From Sodalis sp. dw_96 (lineage in GTDB: Bacteria > Pseudomonadota > Gammaproteobacteria > Enterobacterales > Enterobacteriaceae): 64,000 nucleotides of DNA. The DNA is taken from contig NZ_JAAVUT010000005.1 of the NCBI RefSeq assembly GCF_018449575.1, forward strand, positions 1 through 64,000. The letters run 5' to 3'. Numbering within the stretch: the first letter of the stretch is position 1; each line of letters starts with the position of its first letter. The translations under genes and the position numbers were made by a program. The notes beneath the pieces are model-generated. The model saw nothing but the letters and a program-made list of their open reading frames with translations, did no database searches and was not told the DNA's origin. Below, piece after piece: positions 45,560 to 56,039 of this stretch.

Positions 45560-46548
45560 CGATGAGTGGAACCGAAAAAAGCGCCGTCTTGCTGATGACC
45601 TTGGGGGAGGACCGGGCAGCGGAAGTCTTCAAGCATCTTTCCGCGCGGGAAGTCCAGCAGCTCAGTAGCGCCATGGCCAATATGCATCAAACTTCCCAGC
45701 AGCAGCTGATTGAAGTATTAAAAGAGTTTGAGGCGGAATCGGAACAGTACGCCGCGCTGAGTATCAATGCCGGAGATTTTTTACGCTCGGTGCTGATCAA
45801 GGCCCTCGGAGAGGAACGCGCCTCCAGCCTGTTGGAGGATATTCTCGAAACCCGGGAAACCACCACCGGCATGGAAACCCTCAACTTTATGGAGCCGCAA
45901 AGCGCGGCGGATCTTATCCGCGAAGAGCATCCGCAAATCATCGCCACCATTTTGGTTCATCTGCGCCGAGGCCAGGCTGCGGATATTCTGGCATTGTTTG
46001 ATGAAAAACTGCGCCACGACGTGATGCTGCGTATCGCCACCTTCGGCGGCGTGCAGCCTTCCGCCCTGGCGGAATTGACCGAAGTGCTTAACGGCCTGCT
46101 GGATGGCCAAAATATGAAGCGCAGCAAAATGGGCGGTGTGCGTACCGCGGCCGAAATTATCAACCTGATGAAATCCCAGCAGGAAGAGGCGGTTATCAGC
46201 GCGGTACGGGATTTCGACGGCGAATTGGCGCAAAAAATCATCGACGAAATGTTCCTGTTCGAAAATCTGGTGGAGGTGGACGATCGCAGCATCCAGCGTT
46301 TGTTGCAGGAAGTGGAATCGGAATCCTTGCTGATCGCGCTGAAAAATGCCGCCCCGCCGCTGCGGGAGAAATTCTTGCGCAATATGCCGCAACGTTCCGC
46401 GGAGATTCTGCGCGACGATTTGGCCACCCGCGGGCCTGTGCGTATGTCCCAGGTGGAAAACGAACAAAAGGCTATCCTGCTGATTGTCCGCCGCTTGGCG
46501 GAGAGCGGCGAAATGGCCATTGGCGGTGGGGAGGATACTTATGTCTGA
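45556..46548 (+). CDS. fliG: Flagellar motor switch protein FliG
   Basis: The 330-residue rotor protein connects MS ring, C ring and stator. Conserved parts are [24 protein letters not shown], the EHPQ motif in [21 protein letters not shown], and the charged torque helix region [23 protein letters not shown]. It overlaps fliF by 4 bp and fliH by 8 bp. Its length is the same as E. coli FliG within one residue. Confidence 0.97.
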   Translation: MTMSGTEKSAVLLMTLGEDRAAEVFKHLSAREVQQLSSAMANMHQTSQQQLIEVLKEFEAESEQYAALSINAGDFLRSVLIKALGEERASSLLEDILETRETTTGMETLNFMEPQSAADLIREEHPQIIATILVHLRRGQAADILALFDEKLRHDVMLRIATFGGVQPSALAELTEVLNGLLDGQNMKRSKMGGVRTAAEIINLMKSQQEEAVISAVRDFDGELAQKIIDEMFLFENLVEVDDRSIQRLLQEVESESLLIALKNAAPPLREKFLRNMPQRSAEILRDDLATRGPVRMSQVENEQKAILLIVRRLAESGEMAIGGGEDTYV

Positions 46549-47230
46549 TGCGTTCAATCAATTACCCTGGCGGCCCTGGGCATTAAACGATCTGGCTCGG
46601 CCGGTGTTGCCGCCGGTACTGCCCTCGCCGCTGGATGAACCGGTGACGGAAGAGTCGGCCCAGCAAACGGCACTCAACGAGCTGCGTAAGAAAATCCAGG
46701 GCGATGCGCAGCGTAACGGATTTGAGGAAGGTTTTAAGCAAGGGCAGCGGGACGGATATCAGGCCGGATTGCGGGCCGGTCAGGAGGAAGGACGCCAGCA
46801 GATATTTCAGGAGCAACAGCCCGCCGTCGCGCAGTTGCAACAGCTGGTGAGCGAATTTCAGCATACGCTGGATGCGTTGGACAGCGTGATGGTGGAACGC
46901 CTGGCGCAGCTGGCGCTGTCCGCCGCCAGGAAAGTATTGGGCCAGGCTCCGGTGGGCGAGGGTATCGCCATGCTGCAGCAAATCCAGCAGTTGATGCAAC
47001 AAGAGCCGATGCTAAGCGGGAAACCACAGCTGCATGTGCACCCGTCGTTGCTGCCGCTGGTGGAAAAACAGCTGGGAGCGACGCTTGATCTCCACGGTTG
47101 GCGGTTGGTGCCCGATACCGATGTGCATCCCGGCGGCTGCAAGGTCACGGCGCAGGAAGGGGATCTTGACGCCAGCCTCGCCACCCGCTGGCATGAGCTG
47201 TGCAGGCTGGCCGCTCCGGGAGAATTGTAA
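46541..47230 (+). CDS. fliH: Flagellar export ATPase regulator FliH
   Basis: The 229-residue product starts [21 protein letters not shown], with the conserved Trp pair that docks on FlhA. It continues through a helical region with repeated Gly every four residues ([25 protein letters not shown]) and ends in a FliI-binding domain ([53 protein letters not shown]). FliH restrains and localises the FliI ATPase. The start is chosen by homology inside the fliG 3' end. Its stop overlaps the fliI start as TAATG. Confidence 0.94.
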   Translation: MSDAFNQLPWRPWALNDLARPVLPPVLPSPLDEPVTEESAQQTALNELRKKIQGDAQRNGFEEGFKQGQRDGYQAGLRAGQEEGRQQIFQEQQPAVAQLQQLVSEFQHTLDALDSVMVERLAQLALSAARKVLGQAPVGEGIAMLQQIQQLMQQEPMLSGKPQLHVHPSLLPLVEKQLGATLDLHGWRLVPDTDVHPGGCKVTAQEGDLDASLATRWHELCRLAAPGEL

Positions 47231-48588
47231 TGACCGCGCGCCTCGGACGTTGGCTGAAATCGCTGGATTCGTTGGAACAGCGTCTGGAAGGGACGCCGAT
47301 GGTGCGTCATTACGGTCGTCTGACCCGCGCCACCGGTCTAATTATGGAGGCCACCGGCCTGCAATTGCCCCTCGGCGCGCCCTGCCTTATCGAGCGGCAG
47401 CGCCAGGATGTCGTCGATGAGATCGATTGTGAAGTAGTGGGGTTCAACGGCGATAAGCTGTTTTTGATGCCGCTGGAAGAAGTAGAAGGCATCGTGCCCG
47501 GCGCCCGGGTCTATGCCCGCCTGCGGGGAGACGGTCAATCGGGCAAATTGATGCCCCTGGGTGTCGCGCTGCTGGGCCGGGTGCTGGACGGCAGCGGACG
47601 GCCATTGGACGGTTTACCCGCGGCGGATACCGGCTATAGCGCGTCGTTGAATACCGCGCCGGTGAATCCGTTGCAGCGCACCCCTATTACCAATGTGCTC
47701 GATGTGGGGGTACGTACCATTAATGCACTGCTTACCGTGGGACGCGGGCAGCGTATGGGGCTGTTTGCCGGCTCCGGCGTGGGTAAAAGCGTTCTGCTGG
47801 GCATGATGGCGCGCTACACCCAGGCTGATGTCATTGTGGTGGGTCTCATCGGCGAGCGCGGACGGGAGGTCAAGGATTTTATCGATAATATCCTCGGCGC
47901 CGAGGGTCTGAGACGGTCGGTGGTGATCGCCGCCCCGGCGGATGTTTCGCCGCTGCTGCGTATGCAGGGCGCGTCGTACGCCACGCGTATCGCCGAGGAT
48001 TTCCGCGATCGCGGTTATCACGTTTTGCTGATTATGGACTCCCTGACCCGCTATGCCATGGCACAGCGGGAAATCGCCCTGGCGGTGGGTGAACCGCCGG
48101 CCACCAAGGGTTATCCCCCCTCGGTGTTCGCCCGCCTGCCGGCCCTGGTGGAACGCGCCGGTAACGGTGTCAGCGGCGGCGGCTCCATTACCGCGTTTTA
48201 TACCGTGCTCACCGAGGGCGACGATCAGCAGGATCCCATCGCCGACGCGGCGCGGGCCATCCTGGACGGCCATATCGTGTTATCGCGCCAGCTGGCGGAA
48301 TCCGGCCATTACCCGGCCATTGATATCGAAGCCTCCATCAGCCGGGCCATGACCGCTATCGTTCCCCCCGAGCAGGAGCAGTTGGTGAGACAGTTCAAAC
48401 AGCTGCTGTCCCGCTACCAGCGCAACCGGGATTTGATTAGCGTCGGCGCCTATGCCGCCGGCAGCGACGCTTTGCTGGACCGGGCCATCGCGCTCTATCC
48501 GGCCATAGAAGCTTTTTTGCAGCAGCATATGCAGCAACGCAGCGATTATCAGCAATCCTGCGAACAACTGCAGGGATTATTCGGCTAA
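47230..48588 (+). CDS. fliI: Flagellum-specific ATP synthase FliI
   Basis: The 452-residue F1-beta-like ATPase powers unloading of flagellar export substrates. The Walker A loop GSGVGKS is at about 181-187; the Walker B region is [37 protein letters not shown]. It matches E. coli FliI (457 aa) throughout. The ATG at 47230 overlaps the fliH stop; an earlier start would intrude ten residues into fliH. Confidence 0.97.
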   Translation: MTARLGRWLKSLDSLEQRLEGTPMVRHYGRLTRATGLIMEATGLQLPLGAPCLIERQRQDVVDEIDCEVVGFNGDKLFLMPLEEVEGIVPGARVYARLRGDGQSGKLMPLGVALLGRVLDGSGRPLDGLPAADTGYSASLNTAPVNPLQRTPITNVLDVGVRTINALLTVGRGQRMGLFAGSGVGKSVLLGMMARYTQADVIVVGLIGERGREVKDFIDNILGAEGLRRSVVIAAPADVSPLLRMQGASYATRIAEDFRDRGYHVLLIMDSLTRYAMAQREIALAVGEPPATKGYPPSVFARLPALVERAGNGVSGGGSITAFYTVLTEGDDQQDPIADAARAILDGHIVLSRQLAESGHYPAIDIEASISRAMTAIVPPEQEQLVRQFKQLLSRYQRNRDLISVGAYAAGSDALLDRAIALYPAIEAFLQQHMQQRSDYQQSCEQLQGLFG

Positions 48589-48610
48589 GCAAGCGGGTTA
48601 ACGAGGTGAG

Positions 48611-49051
48611 ATGAACAGTCATACTGCCCTTGATGTTTTGCGGGGAAAGGCGAAAGAAGAGCTGGACCAGGCGGCGATCCGATTGGGTGAAGTCCGTCAA
48701 TCCCACCTGTCGGCCAAAAATCAGCTGGAGCAATTGCAACAATACGAAAAAGAGTACCGGCAAAAATTGCAAAGCGGCATGACGAAAGGCATGGCCTCCG
48801 CCAGTTGGTATAACTACCAGCAATTTATCATCACATTGGAAACCGCCATTGAGCAGCATCGCAATTTACTGGCCCAATGGGCCCAGCGAGTGCAACAGGC
48901 GATCCAGCATTGGCAGACCAAGCAGCAGCGCCTTAATGCCCTGTCCACGTTGAATACCCGCTACATGCGGATTCAGCGGTCGAAAGAGAATCGGCTGGAC
49001 CAGAAACAGATGGATGAGTTCGCCCAGCAGGCTACGGTGAGGAAAACGTAA
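48611..49051 (+). CDS. fliJ: Flagellar export protein FliJ
   Basis: This 146-residue, almost wholly helical coiled-coil protein matches FliJ (147 aa), the stalk subunit that links the FliI hexamer to FlhA. Visible are LDVLRGKAKEELDQAAIRLGEVRQSHLSAKNQLEQLQQYEKEY and the C-terminal RQNRLDQKQMDE-like ENRLDQKQMDEFAQQA. GAGGTG precedes the ATG. The next gene, fliK, begins immediately after the stop. Confidence 0.93.
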   Translation: MNSHTALDVLRGKAKEELDQAAIRLGEVRQSHLSAKNQLEQLQQYEKEYRQKLQSGMTKGMASASWYNYQQFIITLETAIEQHRNLLAQWAQRVQQAIQHWQTKQQRLNALSTLNTRYMRIQRSKENRLDQKQMDEFAQQATVRKT

Positions 49052-50596
49052 ATGATAACACTGCTCAATGAGTTAACCCCGACGGCCGGCGTTGCCGCCG
49101 CCACAAGCGTGACGGCGGCGGCTGCCGACGGCGGCGACCAGGGTTTCAGCGCGTTGTTGAACAGCAAGCTTAACGATAGGCAACAGCAGCAACCGGCTTC
49201 GGTTACCGATGGCAAAGCCGCGGCGAACGATAATGGCTCCTCCGACGCCTCGACGGACGTTCAGGGGATGGCCAATAGCCTGCCGACACAGGTTGATTCA
49301 GCGACACGTCAACGTGAGGAGAAGGCCGGTCACAATAGCGGCAGCGATTCGGACGTGATCACGCCGGTGTCCGTCGGCGTCGATCCGGTTGATGAGCCCA
49401 CGACGAAAACCGCCGCCAGCGGCGACACGACGGGAAAAGACGCCGATCCCGCCCTGGACAGCAGCGCCGCCCAAAACCTGATGGCGCTATTGGCGCAAAC
49501 CAATCCTGCCTCATTGCCGGTTGCCCAGACGATTTCAGCCGGGCAAACCCTGGCGGCCGACGTCAGCGGCATTCCTTCCCTTGCTGACACAGCGGCCAGT
49601 GCCGCCATCGGCGCGGCGGCAACGCTTTTCGCCGCCGATAACAGCGCTACGGACAACGCCACGCCGGACAAAAACGCCGACAGTGCCATTGCGGCGGCGG
49701 CGACGCAAAATCAAACGCCCGACACGGCGGATAACGGCACCTCCCTCGCCCAGACCAGCGCCGATTATCATCAAACCGCCGCCAAGACCGGCGATGCGTC
49801 CAAGAGCACGATCCCGGCAACCCTGCCGGCGACCCTGAAAAAGTCCACTACCGCCATGGCCCTCGAGTCCCAGGACAAAAACGCCTCACCCGCCGCCACG
49901 GATGCTAAAGGTCAGCCGGTGGGAACCGACAGCGACGCCTCGCAGGCGGTGGTCACCCCCGTTTCCCTTGGGGCAACGAATTCTGCCCAGACGTTTAACG
50001 GAACAAACGATACCGTCATCACCCTGAAAAAAACCGGCGATGTGTCTATTGGCGGCGGGTCATCCCAGGCCGGCACCGCGTCGGTGGCTACCCCGACCTT
50101 AAGCGCCGCCGGCAGTGCCGCCACCACCACGCCGACGCCCGCCAGCGCCTTGATAAGCGCGCAATTGGGCAGTGATGAATGGCAGCAGGCCATCGGCCAG
50201 CAAGTGGTTATGTACAGCCGCGACGGCCAGCAAAGCGCCGAACTGCGCCTGCATCCGGACAGTCTCGGCACGGTGCAAATCAGTATGCAGGTGGACACCA
50301 ATAACCAGATGCAAATCCACCTGGTGTCGGGACATAGCCAGGTGCGCGCCGCCCTGGAAGATGCGTTGCCGCAGCTGCGCGATTCATTGGCGCAAAGCGG
50401 CATCAATCTTGGACAAAGCAGCGTCGGCGGCGATGCCATGCCGAACTGGGGAGGCAACGGCCAGAACCCATCCGGCGGCGGTCAATCGGGCGAGACATTT
50501 TCCCTTAATACGGTTGCCGTCCAGGCCGATACTACCCAGGTAACGCCGACGCCGGCCTCCGTCGGCCGCGCCGCCGGCATCGATACCTTTGCCTAA
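49052..50596 (+). CDS. fliK: Flagellar hook-length control protein FliK
   Basis: This 514-residue molecular ruler is clearly longer than E. coli FliK (375 aa). The N-terminal two-thirds is low-complexity, rich in Ala, Thr, Asp and Gly. The C-terminal switch (T3S4) domain is conserved (SDEWQQAIGQQVVMYSRDGQQSAELRLHPDSLGTVQISMQVDTNNQMQIHLVSGHSQVRAALEDALPQLRDSLAQSGINL). FliK measures the hook and tells FlhB to change export specificity. It abuts fliJ without a gap. The longer ruler region is where hook length would be set in this species. Confidence 0.94.
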   Translation: MITLLNELTPTAGVAAATSVTAAAADGGDQGFSALLNSKLNDRQQQQPASVTDGKAAANDNGSSDASTDVQGMANSLPTQVDSATRQREEKAGHNSGSDSDVITPVSVGVDPVDEPTTKTAASGDTTGKDADPALDSSAAQNLMALLAQTNPASLPVAQTISAGQTLAADVSGIPSLADTAASAAIGAAATLFAADNSATDNATPDKNADSAIAAAATQNQTPDTADNGTSLAQTSADYHQTAAKTGDASKSTIPATLPATLKKSTTAMALESQDKNASPAATDAKGQPVGTDSDASQAVVTPVSLGATNSAQTFNGTNDTVITLKKTGDVSIGGGSSQAGTASVATPTLSAAGSAATTTPTPASALISAQLGSDEWQQAIGQQVVMYSRDGQQSAELRLHPDSLGTVQISMQVDTNNQMQIHLVSGHSQVRAALEDALPQLRDSLAQSGINLGQSSVGGDAMPNWGGNGQNPSGGGQSGETFSLNTVAVQADTTQVTPTPASVGRAAGIDTFA

Positions 50597-50622
50597 GACG
50601 GCAAACGCTCAAGTTAAGGCAA

Positions 50623-50670
50623 ATTATCCCGTCTATTCGTCCTATTGAAATAGAGTGGAGACGGGATAAT
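50623..50670. promoter_or_regulatory. Large nested inverted repeat between fliK and fliL
   Basis: ATTATCCCGTCT (50623-50634) and AGACGGGATAAT (50659-50670) are a perfect 12-bp inverted repeat. A second palindrome, CTATT-GA-AATAG (50642-50653), lies within the 24-bp loop. There is no T run, so a cruciform, operator or RNA-processing hairpin is more likely than an intrinsic terminator. Confidence 0.65.
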
Positions 50671-50744
50671 GCCAACAATAATCGGCATTTTGCGGGATTT
50701 GCAAAGGAAGAATGTCGTCATGATTATAGGAATACCTAAACGTT

Positions 50745-51227
50745 ATGTCTCAGAATGTGCTTCCTTCGGCTGGTAAAAAAACCAAATGGAAAGTAGTTTT
50801 AGCAGTCATTATTTTGGCTGCCGGCGGAGCGGCGGGTTATTACTGGTGGCAACACCGTTTGCCCGGTGAGTTGAGCACTATCACCAGCGCCCCTCCGGTA
50901 CCGCCGACCCCGATCTTTTTGCCGCTGGACACCTTCACGGTCAACCTGGTTAATCCAACAAACGATCCCGACCGGGTGTTATATATCGGTTTGACGCTGC
51001 GCTTGCCGGACGACGCGACGCGCAAAGAATTGACTGATTTTTTACCCGCAGTACGCAGTCGACTGTTATTACTGCTCTCCCGCCAGGACGCGGACGCACT
51101 GGCCAATGACCAGGGCAAGCAACGGTTGGTGGATCAAATCAAACAGGTGCTGAGCGAACCTTTGGTGAACGGTCAACCGCGACCGGTTATCAATGATGTT
51201 CTTTTTACCGCCTTTATTTTGCGCTGA
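50745..51227 (+). CDS. fliL: Flagellar basal body-associated protein FliL
   Basis: The 160-residue product is a single-pass inner-membrane protein (helix near 15-33, [19 protein letters not shown]) with a periplasmic stomatin-like domain ([30 protein letters not shown]) around the stator. AGGAA is 12 bp before the ATG, somewhat distant. First gene of fliLMNOPQR, 5 bp before fliM. Confidence 0.95.
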   Translation: MSQNVLPSAGKKTKWKVVLAVIILAAGGAAGYYWWQHRLPGELSTITSAPPVPPTPIFLPLDTFTVNLVNPTNDPDRVLYIGLTLRLPDDATRKELTDFLPAVRSRLLLLLSRQDADALANDQGKQRLVDQIKQVLSEPLVNGQPRPVINDVLFTAFILR

Positions 51228-51232
51228 ATACC

Positions 51233-52234
51233 ATGGGCGATAGCATATTATCTCAAGCTGAAATCGATGCGCTGCTGAACGGCGACGACAATGAGCAATT
51301 GCCGGTGAGCAGCGGCAGCGACAATGATGTAAAACCTTACGATCCCAATACCCAGCGCAGGGTGGTGCGTGAACGGCTGCAAGCGCTGGAAATCATTAAT
51401 GAACGCTTTGCGCGATCGTTTCGCATGGGGCTGTTCAACCTGCTGCGCCGCAGCCCGGATATTACCGTCGGCGCCATCAAAATCCAGCCGTACCATGATT
51501 TCGCCCGTAATTTGCCGGTACCCACCAACCTGAATCTGATTCATCTCAAGCCGCTGCGGGGCACCGCGCTGTTCGTTTTTTCGCCCAGCCTGGTGTTTAT
51601 CGCCGTGGACAATCTGTTTGGCGGTGACGGCCGATTCCCCATCAAGGTGGAAGGCCGCGAATTCACCCATACGGAACAGCGGGTCATCCGCCGGATGCTG
51701 AAGCTGGCGCTGGACGGCTATGAAGATGCCTGGAATGCCATTTACAAGCTGCACGTGGAATATGTGCGCGCCGAAATGCAGGTGAAATTCACCAATATCA
51801 CCACCTCGCCTAACGACATTGTGGTCACCACCCCGTTCCATGTGGAAATCGGTTCAATGGTGGGTGAATTTTACATCTGTATCCCCTTCTCCATGATCGA
51901 ACCGCTGCGGGAATTGCTGACCAATCCGCCGCTGGAAAATTCCCGCATGGAGGACCAGGGCTGGCGCGAAAACCTGGTGAAGCAAGTGCAGCATTCGGAA
52001 CTGGAGCTGGTGGCCAACTTTGCCGAGGTCACCCTGCGGCTATCGGAAATTCTTAAACTGACGCCTGGTGATGTCCTGCCCATAGATAAACCCGATTATT
52101 TGATTGCCCATGTGGACGGCGTGCCGGTGCTGACCAGTAACTACGGCACCTTGAACGGCCAGTACGCGCTGAGCGTAAAACAACTGATTAATCCCGTATT
52201 AAACTCCCTTGATGAGGAACAGCCCGATGAGTGA
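51233..52234 (+). CDS. fliM: Flagellar motor switch protein FliM
   Basis: The 333-residue C-ring protein binds CheY-P through its N-terminal segment (DSILSQAEIDALLNG), contacts FliG through the CheC-like middle domain and FliN through its C-terminal SpoA domain. FNLLRRSPDITVGAIKIQPYHDFARNLPVPTNLNLIHLKPLRG and GGDGRFPIKVEGREFTHTEQRVIRRML are virtually as in E. coli. It overlaps fliN by 8 bp. Confidence 0.97.
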   Translation: MGDSILSQAEIDALLNGDDNEQLPVSSGSDNDVKPYDPNTQRRVVRERLQALEIINERFARSFRMGLFNLLRRSPDITVGAIKIQPYHDFARNLPVPTNLNLIHLKPLRGTALFVFSPSLVFIAVDNLFGGDGRFPIKVEGREFTHTEQRVIRRMLKLALDGYEDAWNAIYKLHVEYVRAEMQVKFTNITTSPNDIVVTTPFHVEIGSMVGEFYICIPFSMIEPLRELLTNPPLENSRMEDQGWRENLVKQVQHSELELVANFAEVTLRLSEILKLTPGDVLPIDKPDYLIAHVDGVPVLTSNYGTLNGQYALSVKQLINPVLNSLDEEQPDE

Positions 52235-52646
52235 CCCAAAGAAACCGTCCGGTGAAGATAAGCCGTCCGCCGACGATCTGTGGGCGGAGGCGTTTGACGA
52301 ACAGCAGGCCGAGAGCAAAGAGACTCCGGCGTCCACCGACGGCATATTTCATCAGTTGACCGCGGAAGACAGCGCCGGGCCGTTGCAGGATATCGATATG
52401 ATCATGGATATCCCGGTGAAGCTGACCGTCGAGCTGGGGCGCACCAAAATGACCATCAAAGAGTTGCTGCGGCTCTCGCAGGGTTCGGTGGTGGCGCTGG
52501 ACGGTCTGGCGGGGGAACCGCTGGACATTCTGATCAACGGCTACCTGATAGCCCAGGGCGAAGTGGTGGTGGTGGCGGATAAATACGGTGTGCGCATAAC
52601 CGATATTATTACCCCTTCAGAGCGTATGCGCCGGTTAAGCCGCTAA
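52227..52646 (+). CDS. fliN: Flagellar motor switch protein FliN
   Basis: This 139-residue protein has a short acidic N-terminal part (DDLWAEAFDEQQAE) and a SpoA domain that is identical to E. coli over long stretches (DIPVKLTVELGR; MTIKELLRLSQGSVVALDGLAGEPLDILINGYLIAQGEVVVVADKYGVRITDIITPSERMRRLSR). It forms the lower rim of the C ring. The start inside the fliM end is chosen by homology; fliO begins directly after the stop. Confidence 0.97.
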   Translation: MSDPKKPSGEDKPSADDLWAEAFDEQQAESKETPASTDGIFHQLTAEDSAGPLQDIDMIMDIPVKLTVELGRTKMTIKELLRLSQGSVVALDGLAGEPLDILINGYLIAQGEVVVVADKYGVRITDIITPSERMRRLSR

Positions 52647-53051
52647 ATGAGCAGTCCATTGCCGCAGGCCATGCCTCAGAGCGTACAAACCTCCCCACCC
52701 GAGTTTAACGCCACCGGCGCGTTAACTCAGGTGGGGGCCGCCCTGGGGGCGATTTTGCTGGTCATCGTCATCGGCGCCTGGCTGGTGCGTAAACTGGGCC
52801 TGGCGCCGATGGCCAAGCCGTCACAGGCATTAAAAGTCCGCGCCAGCTGTTCTGTGGGACAGCGCGAACGGGTGGTGGTGGTAGAAGTGGAAGGCACCTG
52901 GCTGGTGCTGGGCGTGACCGCGCAGAACATCACGCCGCTGCATACCTTGCCCGCCCCTGAGGATGAAGGGCAACATCAGCCCTCCCCCCGGACCGGCGAT
53001 TTTCGCCTGCGCCTGCGTCACGTGATGAGCCGGGCAGGGAAAGAGCAATGA
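52647..53051 (+). CDS. fliO: Flagellar export assembly factor FliO
   Basis: The 134-residue product has one membrane helix near 25-50 ([26 protein letters not shown]) and a cytosolic SH3-like part ([39 protein letters not shown]), as in FliO. FliO acts as a chaperone for assembling the FliP ring. It abuts fliN and overlaps fliP by 4 bp (ATGA). Confidence 0.92.
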   Translation: MSSPLPQAMPQSVQTSPPEFNATGALTQVGAALGAILLVIVIGAWLVRKLGLAPMAKPSQALKVRASCSVGQRERVVVVEVEGTWLVLGVTAQNITPLHTLPAPEDEGQHQPSPRTGDFRLRLRHVMSRAGKEQ

Positions 53052-53818
53052 ACATCGCCATACGAAAGCGTTGCCCACCACGCAAGAGTGGGCTTCGGAT
53101 GTTGGCGGTGGGATTGTTAAGCCTGTCGCCTGCCAGCTGGGCGCAATTACCGGGTATTATCAGTCACCCGATGGTCGGCGGCGGCCAAAACTGGTCATTA
53201 CCGGTGCAAACCCTGGTTTTCCTCACGTCCCTGGCCTTTATCCCCGCCGCGTTAATGTTGATGACCAGTTTTACCCGCATCATCATTGTATTAAGCCTGC
53301 TGCGCAGCGCCATGGGCACGCCTTCCGCCCCGCCCAATCAGGTGTTATTGGGATTGGCGCTGTTTCTGACGTTTTTCGTGATGGCTCCGGTATTCGATAA
53401 CATGTATACCGATGCCTATTTGCCCCTAAGCGAAAACAAAATAACCATGCAGGACGCCATTGATAAAGGCGCGCAGCCCCTGAAGGCCTTTATGTTGCGG
53501 CAAACCCGGCAAGCGGATTTGGCGTTGTTTGCCCGTTTAGCCAATCAAGGCCCGCTACAGGGACCGGAAGCGGTACCGATGCGGATTCTGTTGCCCGCCT
53601 ATGCCACCAGTGAACTGAAAACCGCCTTTCAAATCGGGTTTACTATTTTTATCCCGTTTTTGATCATCGATTTGGTGGTGGCCAGCGTATTGATGGCGTT
53701 GGGGATGATGATGGTGCCGCCGGCCACCATTTCGCTACCGTTTAAACTTATGCTGTTTGTGCTGGTGGACGGTTGGCAGCTGTTGCTCAGTTCACTGGCG
53801 CAAAGTTTTTACACCTAA
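53048..53818 (+). CDS. fliP: Flagellar export gate protein FliP
   Basis: The 256-residue protein has a cleavable-type signal ([10 protein letters not shown]) followed by the FliP core: [58 protein letters not shown] and [63 protein letters not shown]. Five FliP subunits form the export pore with FliQ and FliR. A methionine-rich gasket ([10 protein letters not shown]) is visible. Confidence 0.97.
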   Translation: MNIAIRKRCPPRKSGLRMLAVGLLSLSPASWAQLPGIISHPMVGGGQNWSLPVQTLVFLTSLAFIPAALMLMTSFTRIIIVLSLLRSAMGTPSAPPNQVLLGLALFLTFFVMAPVFDNMYTDAYLPLSENKITMQDAIDKGAQPLKAFMLRQTRQADLALFARLANQGPLQGPEAVPMRILLPAYATSELKTAFQIGFTIFIPFLIIDLVVASVLMALGMMMVPPATISLPFKLMLFVLVDGWQLLLSSLAQSFYT

Positions 53819-53851
53819 CCCCTAACACTCACCCATAACCCAGGCAAAAAA

Positions 53852-54121
53852 ATGACACCGGAATCAGTGATGTCCATGGGCCATCAGGCAATATTGGTGG
53901 CGTTGGCATTGGCGGCGCCGTTATTGGTAGCCGCGCTGCTCAGCGGGTTGATAGTCAGTCTGCTTCAGGCCGCCACGCAAATTAATGAAATGACGCTTTC
54001 GTTTATCCCCAAAATCCTGGCGGTGGTGGCCACCGGCGTTATCGCCGGGCCCTGGATGCTCAACCTGATACTCGATTATATGCGCGCCCTGTTCGCCAGC
54101 CTGCCCTCCCTCGCCGGTTAA
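53852..54121 (+). CDS. fliQ: Flagellar export gate protein FliQ
   Basis: This 89-residue two-helix hairpin protein ([53 protein letters not shown]) matches E. coli FliQ in length and sequence. Four copies wrap the FliP5R1 cone. Only 2 bp separate it from fliR. Confidence 0.96.
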   Translation: MTPESVMSMGHQAILVALALAAPLLVAALLSGLIVSLLQAATQINEMTLSFIPKILAVVATGVIAGPWMLNLILDYMRALFASLPSLAG

Positions 54122-54123
54122 CC

Positions 54124-54909
54124 ATGCTGCCATTTGATATTGCCCAGCTGTCTCATTGGATTACACAGGGTTTTTGGCCGCTGGTGCGCATTTTGGCGCT
54201 GATAGGCACCGCTCCGCTCTTCAGCCAGGCCAGCATCCCCGCCTGGGTCAAGGTGGGGCTGGGCGTTACCATCACCTCGCTGCTGGCGCCGTTGCTGCCT
54301 CCCGTGGCGACGCCGATTTATTCCGTTGCCGGTCTCTGGCTGGGTATCCAGCAATTTCTGATTGGGGCCGCCCTGGGGCTTATGATGCAGTTCGCGTTTG
54401 CCGCCATTGAAATGGCGGGGGAAGTGATCGGTTTGCAAATGGGACTCTCCTTCGCCACCTTTTTGGATCCCGCCAGCGGCCTGAACATGCCCATACTGGC
54501 CCAGTTCATGAATATGCTTACCCTGCTGGTTTTTCTCAGCCTGAACGGCCACCTGTGGATGATCTCGTTACTGGCCGACAGTTTTCAAACGCTGCCGATT
54601 AACGCCTTGCCGCTGAACGCCGAGGGATTTATGGCGCTGTGCCGCGCCAGCGGGATGATTTTCATCAACGGACTGATGCTGGCGCTGCCGATGATAACCC
54701 TGCTGCTGACCATGAATATCGCCTTGGGCCTGTTGAACCGCGTCTCGCCGCAGCTGACGGTGTTTGTCATCGGCTTTCCGTTGACCCTGACCATCGGCAT
54801 ATTGGTGTTTAGCCTTCTGCTGCCCCTGGTGACGCCTTTTTGGGAAAGGCTGATGGGGGAAACCTTTGATCTGATGGCCGGCATGTTGCGGGAATTGCCG
54901 CAAGGATAA
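54124..54909 (+). CDS. fliR: Flagellar export gate protein FliR
   Basis: The 261-residue, multi-helix protein completes the export gate; [70 protein letters not shown] is the family core. It is the last gene of fliLMNOPQR and converges with flgL, with about 105 bp of stacked hairpins between. Confidence 0.96.
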   Translation: MLPFDIAQLSHWITQGFWPLVRILALIGTAPLFSQASIPAWVKVGLGVTITSLLAPLLPPVATPIYSVAGLWLGIQQFLIGAALGLMMQFAFAAIEMAGEVIGLQMGLSFATFLDPASGLNMPILAQFMNMLTLLVFLSLNGHLWMISLLADSFQTLPINALPLNAEGFMALCRASGMIFINGLMLALPMITLLLTMNIALGLLNRVSPQLTVFVIGFPLTLTIGILVFSLLLPLVTPFWERLMGETFDLMAGMLRELPQG

Positions 54910-55003
54910 AAAAATGTGCCGCACGTCGCCAGACGCGCGGCATAATAGAGGAGGCGTAAGCGTTAGCCTCCCAAATAACCCGCCAGAGCCACCGGACGGG
55001 TTG
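54908..55003 (-). terminator. Terminator zone between convergent fliR and flgL
   Basis: Three hairpins follow one another: TGCCGC/GCGGCA (54917-54942), GGAGGC/GCCTCC (54950-54971) and AACCCG/CGGGTT (54977-55002). The first is flanked on the left by eight A (54907-54914), so on the minus strand it is a good intrinsic terminator for the flgK-flgL transcript. The other two may help block plus-strand read-through from fliR. Confidence 0.7.
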
Positions 55004-55014
55004 GGGCGCAGTGA

Positions 55015-55995
55015 TTAACTGTTCATCTGGAATAAAGACAGCTTGCTCATGGCGCTGAAGGTGGTATAGGACGCCTGCAGGGCCGCTTGTTGCATACTGT
55101 AAGCCGAGATGGCCGAATACCAGTCGGTCCCGGTCAAATCTCCGATTTGCGTCTGATACATGGTGGAACGATCGGTACTGATGCTGTCGATAGCGTCCAA
55201 TTGATTCAGCTTGGTGCCGGCGGATGACTGGACGGCCAGCACGTTATTCAATGAGTTGCCCAAACCCCGGGTGGCTTTGGCCATGGCGGCGCTATAGGCG
55301 GCGGTGGTGTCGGAATCCGCGTCATCCTGCGGCGTCGTCAGCGCGGTAAGCGCATCATCAATAGTGCCAAAGATATCCGCGTCGCTGTCCGAGCTGTCCG
55401 GTTCCGGCGTATAGCCCGCCTGCAGGTGATCGAACACAGCCGAACCGACATCTCCCACCGCCATGCTGGTGGTGGCGTCCACCTGCTGGGTGATGGCCTG
55501 GTTCCCGCCGGAATAGCTGACGGCGCCGCTGATGGTGCCGGTGGACGCGGCTTCGCTATAGGGCGCGCTACCGGTGTCATAACCGGCAAAGATATAGTTG
55601 CCGTTGCTGTCTTTGGTATTGGCCAGTGACAATAGCTGCGCTTTATAGGATTCAAGCGTGGTCGCCAGCGACTGGCGATCCGAGTCGCTCAGGGTGCCGT
55701 CTCCCGCTTGGATAATCAGCGTTTGCGCGTTTTGGATAACGGTGGTGATTTGTCCAAGCACCGAGCTTTCCAGCGAAAGGCTGTTGTTGGCCGAGGTGCT
55801 CGCCGCGCTGTATTCAGTGTTCATCGATTGAGTCTGATTTATAATCACCGCTTGCGACGCGGCGATGGGATCATCGGACGGCACATTGACCCGATTGCCG
55901 GTGGAAAGCTGCATCTGGCTGGACTGCAATAAGCTGTAGTTATTATCAATGGCATTCAAACTTTGCTGATAAATCATGCTGGTGCTCATGTGCAT
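55015..55995 (-). CDS. flgL: Hook-filament junction protein FlgL
   Basis: The 326-residue HAP3 has flagellin-like ends: MIYQQSLNAIDNNYSLLQSSQMQLSTGNRVNVPSDDPIAASQAVIINQTQSMN and MQQAALQASYTTFSAMSKLSLFQMN. It forms the ring between FlgK and the filament. AAGGA 8 bp before the ATG at 55993-55995 supports the first of two nearby starts. It lies downstream of flgK and both should be read from the sigma-28 promoter before flgK. Confidence 0.95.
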   Translation of the reverse strand: MHMSTSMIYQQSLNAIDNNYSLLQSSQMQLSTGNRVNVPSDDPIAASQAVIINQTQSMNTEYSAASTSANNSLSLESSVLGQITTVIQNAQTLIIQAGDGTLSDSDRQSLATTLESYKAQLLSLANTKDSNGNYIFAGYDTGSAPYSEAASTGTISGAVSYSGGNQAITQQVDATTSMAVGDVGSAVFDHLQAGYTPEPDSSDSDADIFGTIDDALTALTTPQDDADSDTTAAYSAAMAKATRGLGNSLNNVLAVQSSAGTKLNQLDAIDSISTDRSTMYQTQIGDLTGTDWYSAISAYSMQQAALQASYTTFSAMSKLSLFQMNS

Positions 55996-56039
55996 GGCGT
56001 TTATCCTTTACAGTAATGCGAAAAAATGTGGGCGGCCGC

